Source: Vibrio maritimus (lineage in GTDB: Bacteria; Pseudomonadota; Gammaproteobacteria; Enterobacterales; Vibrionaceae). Taken from it: a DNA stretch of 64,000 nucleotides. This document shows positions 24,662-33,026 of this stretch, piece by piece. Under the pieces are notes generated by a model. It searched no databases and was not told the DNA's origin. It saw only the letters and a program-made list of their open reading frames with translations. The position numbers and the translations under genes were made by a program. Within the stretch, counting starts at the first letter, position 1; every line of letters starts with the position of its first letter. The DNA is taken from positions 1,488,001 to 1,552,000 of the forward strand of contig NZ_CP090438.1 of NCBI RefSeq assembly GCF_021441885.1. The letters are read 5' to 3'.

Positions 24662-26071
24662 TTAATTATTGCCTTTTGCAGACAGCTCTGTCTGTGATAC
24701 TTCTTGGTTTTCTTCTTGTTGCTGAAGCTCATGAATTTCTTGCTTAACCATAGCGCGGCTCTCTTCGTGCGCTTCTTGCTCTTCACGCTTGCTTGATTTC
24801 GGTAAGAACTGATGCAAAAGCACGGTAACGATCGTTCCGGTAGTAATCCCTGAATGAAGGAAATTTGAAAGCTCATGGGGGAAGTGTTGAAGCAAGCGAG
24901 GTTCAAACGTGACCGCCAGACCTGATGCCAAACCAACGCAGATGACGAGGGCGTTACGTTTAGTATCAGCCGCTTTAATGAGCATACGAATACCCGCGTA
25001 AGCTATCATGCCAAACATGACAAAACCTACACCACCTAACACGGGCTTTGGAATCGTGACTGCAATCGCCGCCAATTTCGGGAACAATCCGCCCAAGATA
25101 AGCAATCCACCCGTTGCAGCTACAACGTAACGGCTAGCGACACCGGTAATGCCAACGATGCCCACGTTTTGACTGAATGACGCTAACGGCATTGCCGTTA
25201 AACATGATGCTAGTGTGCTGCCCAGACCATCACCAAGTAATCCGCGCTTAAGGTCTTTACCATCGATTTTAGTGTGACAGTTGTTTGCGAGTGCCATGAA
25301 GTCACCCGTTGCTTCCGCTATGACAACAATATAAACCAAACTCATACTGACAATGGCGCTGGCCGAAAACGTGAGACCATACTTAAATGGCTCTGGACCA
25401 CCTACCCATGCAGCAGTGCTTATTTGGTTGAGGTCGACCATGCCCATGGAAAGAGCGACGATGTATCCGCCTGCAAGGCCGATAACAATAGCAGAAGCCG
25501 CAACTGCCCCTTTACAATAAACAGACACCGCAATCACAATGCCAAGTGATACAGCGGCAAGAAACAGTTTAGGTAAGGTGGCAAACTCACTGCTAACGGC
25601 GGGGGCATCACCAACCCAGTTCATGGCAACAGGGAGTATGGTCAGTCCGATTAAGGTAACCACAACACCACTCACAACCGTTGGGAAGAGCTTGCGTACT
25701 TTGTCCATGTAGAAGCTCGCCAATATGACGACAAACGAGCCAACTAAGGCAGCCCCCATAATGCCGGATACGCCAGAGTCTTTTCCGATGGAGATAGCAA
25801 CGCCAAGAAAGGCAAAGCTTGATCCCATAACAACAGGTAGCTTAATTCCGATAGGACCGAAACCGATGCATTGAGCGATGGTGACGATACCAGATGCAAG
25901 TAGGGCGGCATTAATGAGCGAGACGATTTCGTCATTCGGTAAGCCAATGGAGGCGCCAACAATGAGTGGTACAGCGACGATACCACCGATAGAGGCCAGC
26001 ATATGTTGGACGGCCAGTAAAAAGGTCATGCCGTGAGGCGGTTTTTGATTCAGGGTGTACAGAAGTTTCAT
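24662..26071 (-). CDS. NCS2-family urate/xanthine permease
   Basis: A 469-residue polytopic permease of the nucleobase:cation symporter-2 family. LLAVQHMLASIGGIVAVPLIVG at the start contains the conserved QH motif; EATGDFMA and QNVGIVGITGVASRYV mark the substrate-binding helices. The latter resembles xanthine/urate transporters (UacT/XanQ type) more than uracil ones. The last ~50 residues are a charged, Glu/Gln-rich cytoplasmic tail. It should import xanthine or urate by proton symport. It neighbours the 8-oxoguanine deaminase and the AzgA-like permease. Confidence 0.88.
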   Translation of the reverse strand: MKLLYTLNQKPPHGMTFLLAVQHMLASIGGIVAVPLIVGASIGLPNDEIVSLINAALLASGIVTIAQCIGFGPIGIKLPVVMGSSFAFLGVAISIGKDSGVSGIMGAALVGSFVVILASFYMDKVRKLFPTVVSGVVVTLIGLTILPVAMNWVGDAPAVSSEFATLPKLFLAAVSLGIVIAVSVYCKGAVAASAIVIGLAGGYIVALSMGMVDLNQISTAAWVGGPEPFKYGLTFSASAIVSMSLVYIVVIAEATGDFMALANNCHTKIDGKDLKRGLLGDGLGSTLASCLTAMPLASFSQNVGIVGITGVASRYVVAATGGLLILGGLFPKLAAIAVTIPKPVLGGVGFVMFGMIAYAGIRMLIKAADTKRNALVICVGLASGLAVTFEPRLLQHFPHELSNFLHSGITTGTIVTVLLHQFLPKSSKREEQEAHEESRAMVKQEIHELQQQEENQEVSQTELSAKGNN

Positions 26072-26236
26072 ACTTATTCCTTTAGAGAGCGATGAATCGA
26101 CTCTTCCTTGGTAGTGACATGGTGACTTCTACAAACTGCGTAGTGATAGTTATCCTGCTCGTCCTTTGCGCTGACCTAAACGACAGGGATGAAAACAAGC
26201 GGTAACCGTTAAACACGATTAGCGCTTGAGATTGGT
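26072..26236. other. Spacer between two permease genes
   Basis: About 165 bases upstream of the urate/xanthine permease. A short ATTGG/CCAAT hairpin sits near 26230-26244 at the end of the preceding gene. No riboswitch or operator could be recognised. Confidence 0.3.
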
Positions 26237-27580
26237 TTAGCCAATGAATACCAGTTTGGCGACGAAAATGGCGCTAAGTAGGTACATTGAAATAGACACG
26301 TCTTTGGTTTTACCCGTTGCAACTTTAAGAACGGTGTAAGTGATAAAACCAAGGGCGATACCATTAGCGATAGAGAAAGTAAGTGGCATCATTAGCGCTG
26401 TAATGGCTGCTGGGGCACCATTGGTAAAGTCTTTCCAATCGACGTGCTGCATACTGCTCATCATGACAAACGCGACATAGATAAGAGCACCCGCGGTAGC
26501 GTATGATGGGATCATACCTGCTAATGGAGAAAGGAAGATTGCCGCTAGGAAAAGGGCAGCAACGACAATCGCGGATAGTCCGGTTCTCGCACCTGCTGCT
26601 ACACCCGCCGCGCTTTCTACATAACTGGTCACTGGTGGGCAACCCACACATGCGCCAGCAACACTAGAAATACTGTCGGCTTTAAGTGCCTTACTCAATC
26701 CTTCAATTTTGCCTGTTTCTTTGTTGATTAGGTGAGCTCGCTCAGCGACACCCATCAGGGTACCTGCTGTGTCAAACATGTTCACAAAAAGGAATGCAAG
26801 AATCACACTAACCATAGAAACGTTAAGAGCACCTGAAATGTCCATCGCCATGAAGGTTGGAGCAATGCTTGGTGGAGCAGAGAAGAAGCCATTGTATTGA
26901 ACAAGACCCAGCATCATGCCAACAATAGTGACGCTCAGAATGCCGATCAATACCGCTCCGAACACGCGACGCTCGCTGAGCACAGCGATGATCAAGAAGG
27001 CAATAGCTGCTAGTAGCGCATCGGGCTTAGTGAAGTCACCTAGAGAGACCAATGTGGCTGGGTTTTCAACAACAATACCTGCGGTTTTCAGACCGATAAG
27101 TCCCAAGAAGAGACCGACACCTGCCGTCATAGAATAGCGTAAACTTTCAGGAATACTCTCAATGATCCACTGTCGTATCTTGTAGAAACTCATACCCACG
27201 AAGAGCACACCTGAAATAAACACTGCCCCAAGTGCAACCTCCCAGCTATAGCCCATCTCACTGACAACAGTAAAAGAGAAAAAAGCGTTAAGCCCCATAC
27301 CGGGTGCTAAGCCTACTGGCCAGTTCGCGAACAGTCCCATAAGTAAACAGCCGATGGCCGCACCGATACATGTCGCAACAAAGACAGCGCCTTGATCCAT
27401 TCCGGAAGCCGCCATGATGCTCGGGTTAACAAAGATGATATATGCCATAGTAGCGAAGGTAGTGACGCCACCTATCAATTCATTTTTAACGCTAGAACCA
27501 TGCTGTTTTATCTTAAAAAAGCGCTCTAAGAGGCTATTTTGGGATGCTTCATTGAGCACTTCTGCTTTGGTTTCATTCAT
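26237..27580 (-). CDS. AzgA-like guanine/hypoxanthine permease (NCS2 family)
   Basis: A 447-residue permease. TFATMAYIIFVNPSIMAASGMD near residue 45, GLAPGMGLNAFF, the MFDTAGTLMGV motif and CPPVTSYVESAAGVAAGARTG are diagnostic for the AzgA-like branch (GhxP/PbuG). Members import guanine and hypoxanthine with protons. With guanine deaminase and XdhABC in the window, it would supply the substrate of the pathway. It lies between uraH and the urate/xanthine permease, all on the minus strand. AAGGA lies upstream of the ATG. Confidence 0.9.
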   Translation of the reverse strand: MNETKAEVLNEASQNSLLERFFKIKQHGSSVKNELIGGVTTFATMAYIIFVNPSIMAASGMDQGAVFVATCIGAAIGCLLMGLFANWPVGLAPGMGLNAFFSFTVVSEMGYSWEVALGAVFISGVLFVGMSFYKIRQWIIESIPESLRYSMTAGVGLFLGLIGLKTAGIVVENPATLVSLGDFTKPDALLAAIAFLIIAVLSERRVFGAVLIGILSVTIVGMMLGLVQYNGFFSAPPSIAPTFMAMDISGALNVSMVSVILAFLFVNMFDTAGTLMGVAERAHLINKETGKIEGLSKALKADSISSVAGACVGCPPVTSYVESAAGVAAGARTGLSAIVVAALFLAAIFLSPLAGMIPSYATAGALIYVAFVMMSSMQHVDWKDFTNGAPAAITALMMPLTFSIANGIALGFITYTVLKVATGKTKDVSISMYLLSAIFVAKLVFIG

Positions 27581-27707
27581 TTTGAGTAAGTCCTTTTCGC
27601 ATTACCCTGTTTAGTTGAGTGGGTAAAATTTTGTTGCTTATCCTTAAATTGAAAACAGCAGTCCCCATGACTCGACGCGTCCCAAAAAGAACGAGTTAAG
27701 AGCCATT

Positions 27708-27719
27708 CCTCACGTGAGG
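27708..27719. other. Perfect 12-base palindrome upstream of the AzgA-like gene
   Basis: CCTCACGTGAGG is a perfect palindrome in the 229-base spacer between uraH and the permease. It occurs ~130 bases upstream of the permease start and could be a regulator site. No regulator is assigned. Confidence 0.35.
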
Positions 27720-27809
27720 TGGTTCATTTCAATTTGTTGGTGATGCGCGATGACGCGCGGCTCATTTAAAGCTGCATGTGACAACTTCTAAGAGATGGTG
27801 AACACCGAG

Positions 27810-28163
27810 CTAACTGCCTCTGTATGTCGAGAAACTGTATGGCGAGACCAACAGTGGAACGTGATAGTGAGCGTCTTCATCATTGAGGCCAAATCGAATA
27901 ACAACATCGTCTAAGAATGGTACATCGTCGAGTTCAACCCCTTTAGCTTGATAGTAGGAGGCGACATGAAACACCAGCTGATACTTGCCAGACAGAAACT
28001 GTTCACCCTCTAGGATAGGGGTGTCGGTGCGTCCGTCTGAGTTAGTTACTACTTCTTTGATGAACTGGATGTCGTTTCCTTCTACTCGAAATAGCTCTAC
28101 TCGAATCTCTGCACCTGGAACACCGTTGGTCGTATCCAAAACATGTGTAGTCAGTCTTCCCAT
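27810..28163 (-). CDS. uraH: 5-hydroxyisourate hydrolase
   Basis: A 117-residue transthyretin-like protein. LTTHVLDTTNGVPG at the N-terminus holds the catalytic histidine, and the C-terminus is YRGS, the signature of HIU hydrolases. It hydrolyses 5-hydroxyisourate, the product of urate oxidation, to OHCU. It is divergent from puuE, sharing a spacer rich in operator-like palindromes. No signal peptide is seen, so it should act in the cytoplasm. Confidence 0.95.
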   Translation of the reverse strand: MGRLTTHVLDTTNGVPGAEIRVELFRVEGNDIQFIKEVVTNSDGRTDTPILEGEQFLSGKYQLVFHVASYYQAKGVELDDVPFLDDVVIRFGLNDEDAHYHVPLLVSPYSFSTYRGS

Positions 28164-28171
28164 ATTGCTTT

Positions 28172-28185
28172 CGTACCTAGGTACG
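28172..28185. promoter_or_regulatory. Perfect palindrome in the uraH leader
   Basis: CGTACCTAGGTACG is a perfect 14-base palindrome ending nine bases before the uraH start. It lies between AGGAG and the ATG on the minus strand, so it could hide or expose the ribosome site, or bind a protein. Confidence 0.45.
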
Positions 28186-28208
28186 CTCCTTGATTAGCTG
28201 ATTCAATC

Positions 28209-28218
28209 TTGTATACAA
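28209..28218. promoter_or_regulatory. TTGTATACAA palindrome upstream of uraH
   Basis: A perfect copy of the GntR-type operator, 46 bases upstream of uraH. A weaker copy, ATGTACACAA, lies at 28252-28261. Confidence 0.65.
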
Positions 28219-28419
28219 CGAGGTCGTATCAAGAACTTTATTGATATTAATATGTACACAATTAAATCGATTAGTAAAGTTTTACGTTACAAATATGTTG
28301 AATCAATCCTCTGCTTTGTGATGGTGCAATGCGCACTAAAATGTAGCTAGGCTAGAGGTTTTTGATTTTAAGCTGTTGATTTTGTTTGTATTGAATTTAG
28401 AAAATAATTCAACAAACAA

Positions 28420-28437
28420 AATCTTTACATTAAGATA
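28420..28437. promoter_or_regulatory. PecS/UrtR-type palindrome upstream of puuE
   Basis: AATCTTTACATTAAGATA agrees at 16 of 18 positions with TATCTTTACGTTAAGATA upstream of the pecM-like gene. It ends six bases before a TTGTATACAA site, so two regulators may act on the same promoter. Confidence 0.6.
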
Positions 28438-28442
28438 AATTA

Positions 28443-28452
28443 TTGTATACAA
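28443..28452. promoter_or_regulatory. TTGTATACAA palindrome upstream of puuE
   Basis: A perfect 10-base GntR-type operator copy, 68 bases upstream of the chosen puuE start and adjacent to the PecS-type palindrome. Confidence 0.65.
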
Positions 28453-28519
28453 TTAAGTTAACGAAATGAGTCATGAACTTGCGGTGGCAGGTTCATTCAG
28501 ATGGTTAAGGAGTCTGTGG

Positions 28520-29437
28520 ATGAATAAGGATTATTCACGTAACCTCGTCGGCTATGGAGCCAACCCTCCAAACCCTAAATGGCCGAACAACGCACGAGTT
28601 GCGGTCTCTTTTGTATTGAATTACGAAGAAGGGGGAGAGCGTTGCGTCTTGCATGGAGATGATGAGTCGGAAGCGTTTCTCTCAGAAATTCCATCGGCAG
28701 CACCGATCAAAGGTGAGCGTCACATCAGCATGGAATCCATCTATGAGTATGGCAGCCGCGCAGGTGTATGGCGTGTTCTGCGTTTATTTGAACAATACGA
28801 TATTCCTCTAACGATATTTGCTGTTGCGATGGCGGTTGAGCGTTATCCAGAGGTGGCGAAAGCCATGAAGGAAGCAGGTCATGAGATATGCAGTCATGGC
28901 TATCGTTGGATTGACTATCAGTATATGGATGAATCACAAGAGCGAGACCACATGGCGAAGGCCATCTCTATCATCAAAGAGATCACGGGTGAACGACCTC
29001 TTGGCTGGTATACAGGACGTACCGGTCCTAACACTCGTCGCTTAGTTGCTGAAGAAGGCGGCTTCTTGTATGACTCTGACGCCTACGACGATGATTTGCC
29101 GTATTGGCATACAGAAACAGGTCGACCACAGTTGGTGATCCCGTACACATTAGACGTTAACGATATGCGATTCGCAACCACACAAGGTTTCAACTCTGGT
29201 GAGCAGTTCTATCAGTACCTAAAAGACACTTTTGACACCTTATATGAAGAAGGTGAACACGCACCTAAGATGATGTCAGTGGGGCTTCACTGTCGTTTGA
29301 TTGGTCGCCCAGGAAGAATCGCTTCTCTTCGACGTTTCTTAGACTACGTCAAACAACATGACGATGTATGGCTTTGTCGAAGAGTGGATATTGCGAAGCA
29401 CTGGCACGAGCATCATCCATACGACCCGAATCAATAA
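28520..29437 (+). CDS. puuE: Allantoinase, PuuE (polysaccharide-deacetylase-like) type
   Basis: A 305-residue member of the polysaccharide deacetylase fold. MNKDYSRNLVGYGANPPNPKW at the start, FVLNYEEGGE, and HEICSHGYRWIDYQ near residue 110 are hallmarks of PuuE. It hydrolyses allantoin to allantoate without being an amidohydrolase. The ATG at 28520 has AAGGAG eight bases upstream and matches PuuE N-termini; the frame is open 18 codons further. It starts the operon puuE-uraD-alc-allA-puuD. Confidence 0.93.
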   Translation: MNKDYSRNLVGYGANPPNPKWPNNARVAVSFVLNYEEGGERCVLHGDDESEAFLSEIPSAAPIKGERHISMESIYEYGSRAGVWRVLRLFEQYDIPLTIFAVAMAVERYPEVAKAMKEAGHEICSHGYRWIDYQYMDESQERDHMAKAISIIKEITGERPLGWYTGRTGPNTRRLVAEEGGFLYDSDAYDDDLPYWHTETGRPQLVIPYTLDVNDMRFATTQGFNSGEQFYQYLKDTFDTLYEEGEHAPKMMSVGLHCRLIGRPGRIASLRRFLDYVKQHDDVWLCRRVDIAKHWHEHHPYDPNQ

Positions 29438-29460
29438 TAACAATCACAAGGAGCAAAGTG

Positions 29461-29976
29461 ATGACGCAATTTAAACACTGTAAGCCAACGGAAATGGTTC
29501 GAGACGAGTTTGTCTCTTGCTTTGCTGATATCTATGAACACAGCCCTTGGGTCGCTGAATCGGTTTTTGATTCAGGAATTGAGCCTGATGATGACCACAT
29601 TGAGGGCCTGCATTTGAAAATGTCGATGACACTGTTAAATGCAACGGAAGCCAAGCAACTCGACTTGATTAATGCTCACCCTGACTTGGCAGGGCGAGCC
29701 GCTATTAATGGCGAACTAACTGCAGCCTCGACAGCTGAACAAGCTGGTGCCGGTATAGACCAGTGTTCAGAGGAAGAGTTTGCCAAATTTACCACCTACA
29801 ACAACGAATACAAAAGTCGCTTCAACTTCCCTTTTATCATGGCAGTAAAGGGGGCCAATCGTTACCAAATTCTTGAATCGTTCGAGATGCGATTAGGCAA
29901 TGATAGTGAAACTGAGTTTGTTACAGCACTTAACGAGATCAACAAGATAGCGTTATTTCGCTTAAGAGATATGTAA
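29461..29976 (+). CDS. uraD: OHCU decarboxylase
   Basis: A 171-residue 2-oxo-4-hydroxy-4-carboxy-5-ureidoimidazoline decarboxylase. It carries NAHPDLAGRAA, with the catalytic histidine near residue 71, and KSRFNFPFIMAVKG, both diagnostic. It turns OHCU into S-allantoin. The ATG at 29461 has AAGGAG upstream; the longer frame overlaps puuE and is rejected. It is the second gene of the operon. Confidence 0.94.
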   Translation: MTQFKHCKPTEMVRDEFVSCFADIYEHSPWVAESVFDSGIEPDDDHIEGLHLKMSMTLLNATEAKQLDLINAHPDLAGRAAINGELTAASTAEQAGAGIDQCSEEEFAKFTTYNNEYKSRFNFPFIMAVKGANRYQILESFEMRLGNDSETEFVTALNEINKIALFRLRDM

Positions 29977-30043
29977 GTCAGGGAAACGGCAGCTATCTCT
30001 CTCATTTTATTATTAATTGAATAATTGAACTGGATGACAAGAA

Positions 30044-31030
30044 ATGTCTTTGAAAATTGAACAATACATTAATCTAGCAGATGACAAACTGGGTGCTGAA
30101 TCGCTCTACGCCACGGATGACTTTTTCGCGGATAAGAGCCGCTTGCTCAGCCGATTAGACCCGGTATGGAAAGATGACGTCTATGACGACAACGGCAAGT
30201 GGATGGACGGCTGGGAAAGTCGTCGAAAGCGTGGAGAAGGTTACGACTACTGTATCGTTAAACTGGGCTTGGCGGGCACAATCGCTGGCGTTGATATCGA
30301 TACGTCCTTCTTTACTGGCAACTACCCACCATCAGCTTCTATTGATGCTATTTATAGTCCAGAAGCTGACCCAACGAACTCAGAAGAATGGGAAGAAATT
30401 CTACCCTCACAGAGTCTATCTGGGGATCAGCACCATATCAGTGAGATCGTCAGTGACAAAGTTTACACCCACGTAAGACTTAACATCTATCCCGACGGTG
30501 GTGTTGCACGTTTACGCGTCTATGGCACGCCAAGTGTCGATTGGGATGCCATTGACGAGCTGCAGCAAATTGACCTCGCCGCCGTAGAACATGGTGGGAG
30601 AGCGTTAGCATGTAGCGATGAGCACTACGGGAACAAGTCCAACATATTAGGACCAGGTCGTGGTGAGAACATGGGTGATGGCTGGGAAACCGCGCGCCGC
30701 AGAACGCCAGGTAATGATTGGGTTATCGTTGCGCTAGGTCATGCTGGCAACGTAGGTCGAGTCGTTGTTGATACCGCACACTTTAAAGGTAATTACCCTG
30801 ACAGCTGCTCGATTCAAGCTGCTTATGTGGAGGGTGGCACGGATGATCAGGTCGCAACTCAAAGCTTGTTTTGGAAAGAGTTGCTGCCGTCTCAAAAACT
30901 CAATGCGCACTCGATTCATGAGTTCGTATCAGAGGTTAATGAGATCGGACCGATCACCCATGTACGATTGAACATCTTCCCCGACGGCGGTGTTAGTCGC
31001 TTGCGCCTATTTGGCACCAAGGCGGACTAA
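30044..31030 (+). CDS. alc: Allantoicase
   Basis: A 328-residue protein made of two homologous allantoicase domains (about residues 15-165 and 185-325). Both repeats carry the GDGWE/DGWESRR, GNYP and HVRLNIYPDGGVxRLR motifs. It cleaves allantoate into S-ureidoglycolate and urea. It follows uraD by 67 bases and precedes allA. Confidence 0.95.
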   Translation: MSLKIEQYINLADDKLGAESLYATDDFFADKSRLLSRLDPVWKDDVYDDNGKWMDGWESRRKRGEGYDYCIVKLGLAGTIAGVDIDTSFFTGNYPPSASIDAIYSPEADPTNSEEWEEILPSQSLSGDQHHISEIVSDKVYTHVRLNIYPDGGVARLRVYGTPSVDWDAIDELQQIDLAAVEHGGRALACSDEHYGNKSNILGPGRGENMGDGWETARRRTPGNDWVIVALGHAGNVGRVVVDTAHFKGNYPDSCSIQAAYVEGGTDDQVATQSLFWKELLPSQKLNAHSIHEFVSEVNEIGPITHVRLNIFPDGGVSRLRLFGTKAD

Positions 31031-31050
31031 ACTTAGTAGAGGGAATTGTT

Positions 31051-31620
31051 ATGAGTACTGGTATACGCCGAATTGAAATAGAGCCTCTCAACAAGCATGC
31101 GTTTGCTGAGTTTGGTGATGTCATCGAGGTGGAGAATAGCGACTATTTTATGATCAACAACGGATCAACACGTCGCTATCACAAGCTAGCAGAAGCCGAC
31201 GTGGAAGAGCAGGGTGGTAGAGCCATCATGAGTATCTTTCAGGCGACGCCTTTGCAGTATCCGCTGACTATCAAAATGTTAGAAAGGCACCCACTTGGCT
31301 CACAAGCGTTTATACCATTACTCGGGAAACCGTATCTTATCGTCGTTGCGCCCAAAGGAGACAACCCTTCTTTGGAGCACTGCAGAGCATTTTTGAGCAA
31401 TGGTCAGCAAGGTGTGAACTATCACAAGGGCGTTTGGCATCATCCAGTTTTAGCGTTAACCGACCAAGACCAGTTTCTAATAGTAGATAGAGCTGGCGAT
31501 GGGAATAACTGTGATGAGGTGTTCTTTAGTGAGGGACTGGTTGAGCTAAGCCTAGAAGATCTGCCCATTGACCTAGATGAGATACAAAAAGATAAGGATG
31601 AGCAGCGAGTCTCTGTCTAA
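31051..31620 (+). CDS. allA: Ureidoglycolate lyase
   Basis: A 189-residue AllA-family cupin-like enzyme. EPLNKHAFAEFGDVIE at the start, ERHPLGSQAFIPL near residue 85 and NYHKGVWHHPVLAL near 125 are its conserved blocks. It splits ureidoglycolate to glyoxylate and urea. The glyoxylate then feeds gcl and aceB nearby. No urease genes are in the window. Confidence 0.94.
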   Translation: MSTGIRRIEIEPLNKHAFAEFGDVIEVENSDYFMINNGSTRRYHKLAEADVEEQGGRAIMSIFQATPLQYPLTIKMLERHPLGSQAFIPLLGKPYLIVVAPKGDNPSLEHCRAFLSNGQQGVNYHKGVWHHPVLALTDQDQFLIVDRAGDGNNCDEVFFSEGLVELSLEDLPIDLDEIQKDKDEQRVSV

Positions 31621-31641
31621 GCTGCTGACGAGGAGTGTGTT

Positions 31642-32910
31642 ATGGATCCACACGTAACAGAATGGCTGAACCTGATTATTCGTTGGGTTCACATGATAGT
31701 AGGTATCGCATGGATTGGTGCGTCATTCTACTTTGTATGGTTAGAGAATAACCTTAATCGCACAAATCCCCGAGATGGTCTTTCCGGCGATTTGTGGGCG
31801 ATTCATGGTGGTGGGATTTACCACCTTGAGAAATACAAGCTTGCGCCACCTAAGATGCCAGAGAATTTGCATTGGTTTAAGTGGGAAGCGTATTTCACTT
31901 GGATAACCGGTGTGCTGCTCTTAGGCGTGGTGTACTACCTCAACGCTGAGATCTATTTGGTTGCTCCGGGCTCAGGTATCGATCCCACTACCGCGATAAT
32001 GATAGGTGTGGCGTCTCTAGTAGCCGGCTGGGTCATTTACAACGTGCTTTGTAACTCAGCTTTAGGTAAAACGCCAATAGTCTTAGGTATTGTGTTGTTT
32101 GTCGGCTTAGTGGCTGCAGCGTATGGGCTGACTCAGGTGTTCAGTGGTCGCGGTGCCTACATCCATGTTGGGGCCATTATCGGGACCATTATGGTGGGTA
32201 ATGTGTTCTTCGTTATCATGCCAGCTCAGCGTAACCTAGTGAAAGCGATTGAAAACAATCAAGAGCCTGATCCTGCGCTACCTGCAAAAGGGTTGCTGCG
32301 CTCAAGACACAACAATTATCTGACGTTGCCAGTGCTGTTCATTATGATCAGTAACCACTTTCCAAGTACCTATGGCCATGAATATAACTGGGCGATCTTA
32401 GCGGGTTTATCAGTGTTCAGCATCTTAGTGAGACACTATTTCAATACACGTCATGGTAGTCAAAAATTTGCTTGGACGATTCCAGCAGCCGCTTTGGGTA
32501 TGGTGACTCTTGCTTTTGTCTCTTCTCCGTATGCGAACAGACCATCGACGCCAGTCGCTAAAGCACCGGTGACACAAACTCAGGCAAGTTCTGAAGAAGT
32601 ACTAACGGGCAATGAGCATATCGCTCAGTCTCAAGGTCATGATGGTTCGATTTCGTTTTCACAGATTAATCAGGTCATTCAAGAGCGATGTTCTGTGTGT
32701 CATTCGGCAACGCCAACACACGCTGCATTTCAGACTGCGCCTGGTGGAGTCGTATTGGATACGCCAGAGGAAATCAAAGTGAATGTGCCGCGTATTGTCG
32801 CTCAGACAGTAACAACAAAAGTGATGCCACTTGGCAACCTCACTCAAATGACCGATGAAGAGCGTACTCTAATTGGAGAGTGGGTAGAGCAGGGTGCTCA
32901 GATTCAGTAG
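31642..32910 (+). CDS. puuD: Membrane urate hydroxylase with cytochrome c domain
   Basis: A 422-residue integral membrane protein. Residues ~1-305 carry about eight to nine hydrophobic segments of the urate hydroxylase (DUF989) domain, beginning WLNLIIRWVHMIVGIAWIGASF. Residues ~330-422 form a c-type cytochrome domain with the heme motif CSVCH and a probable methionine ligand in VMPLGN. It oxidises urate to 5-hydroxyisourate and passes electrons to the respiratory chain instead of to oxygen directly. It replaces a soluble uricase, and is last in the operon before a terminator. Confidence 0.93.
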   Translation: MDPHVTEWLNLIIRWVHMIVGIAWIGASFYFVWLENNLNRTNPRDGLSGDLWAIHGGGIYHLEKYKLAPPKMPENLHWFKWEAYFTWITGVLLLGVVYYLNAEIYLVAPGSGIDPTTAIMIGVASLVAGWVIYNVLCNSALGKTPIVLGIVLFVGLVAAAYGLTQVFSGRGAYIHVGAIIGTIMVGNVFFVIMPAQRNLVKAIENNQEPDPALPAKGLLRSRHNNYLTLPVLFIMISNHFPSTYGHEYNWAILAGLSVFSILVRHYFNTRHGSQKFAWTIPAAALGMVTLAFVSSPYANRPSTPVAKAPVTQTQASSEEVLTGNEHIAQSQGHDGSISFSQINQVIQERCSVCHSATPTHAAFQTAPGGVVLDTPEEIKVNVPRIVAQTVTTKVMPLGNLTQMTDEERTLIGEWVEQGAQIQ

Positions 32911-32962
32911 CATGTTTATCTAACATAGTTATCTAACATAGTTAATGAGCGTCGTTCATAAC

Positions 32963-32997
32963 AAAGGCCGTCCGAACTGGGACGGCTTTTCTTTTTG
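32963..32997 (+). terminator. Terminator after puuD
   Basis: AAGGCCGTCC pairs with GGGACGGCTTTT around a short loop, followed by a T-rich run (CTTTTT). It ends the puuE-to-puuD operon. Confidence 0.88.
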
Positions 32998-33026
32998 GAA
33001 TTACCTGGAATATTGGGCATCAGAGC

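Noticed and set aside
26072..27809. Purine riboswitch upstream of the NCS2 permeases
   Set aside because: The conserved core of adenine/guanine riboswitches was not seen by eye on the minus strand.
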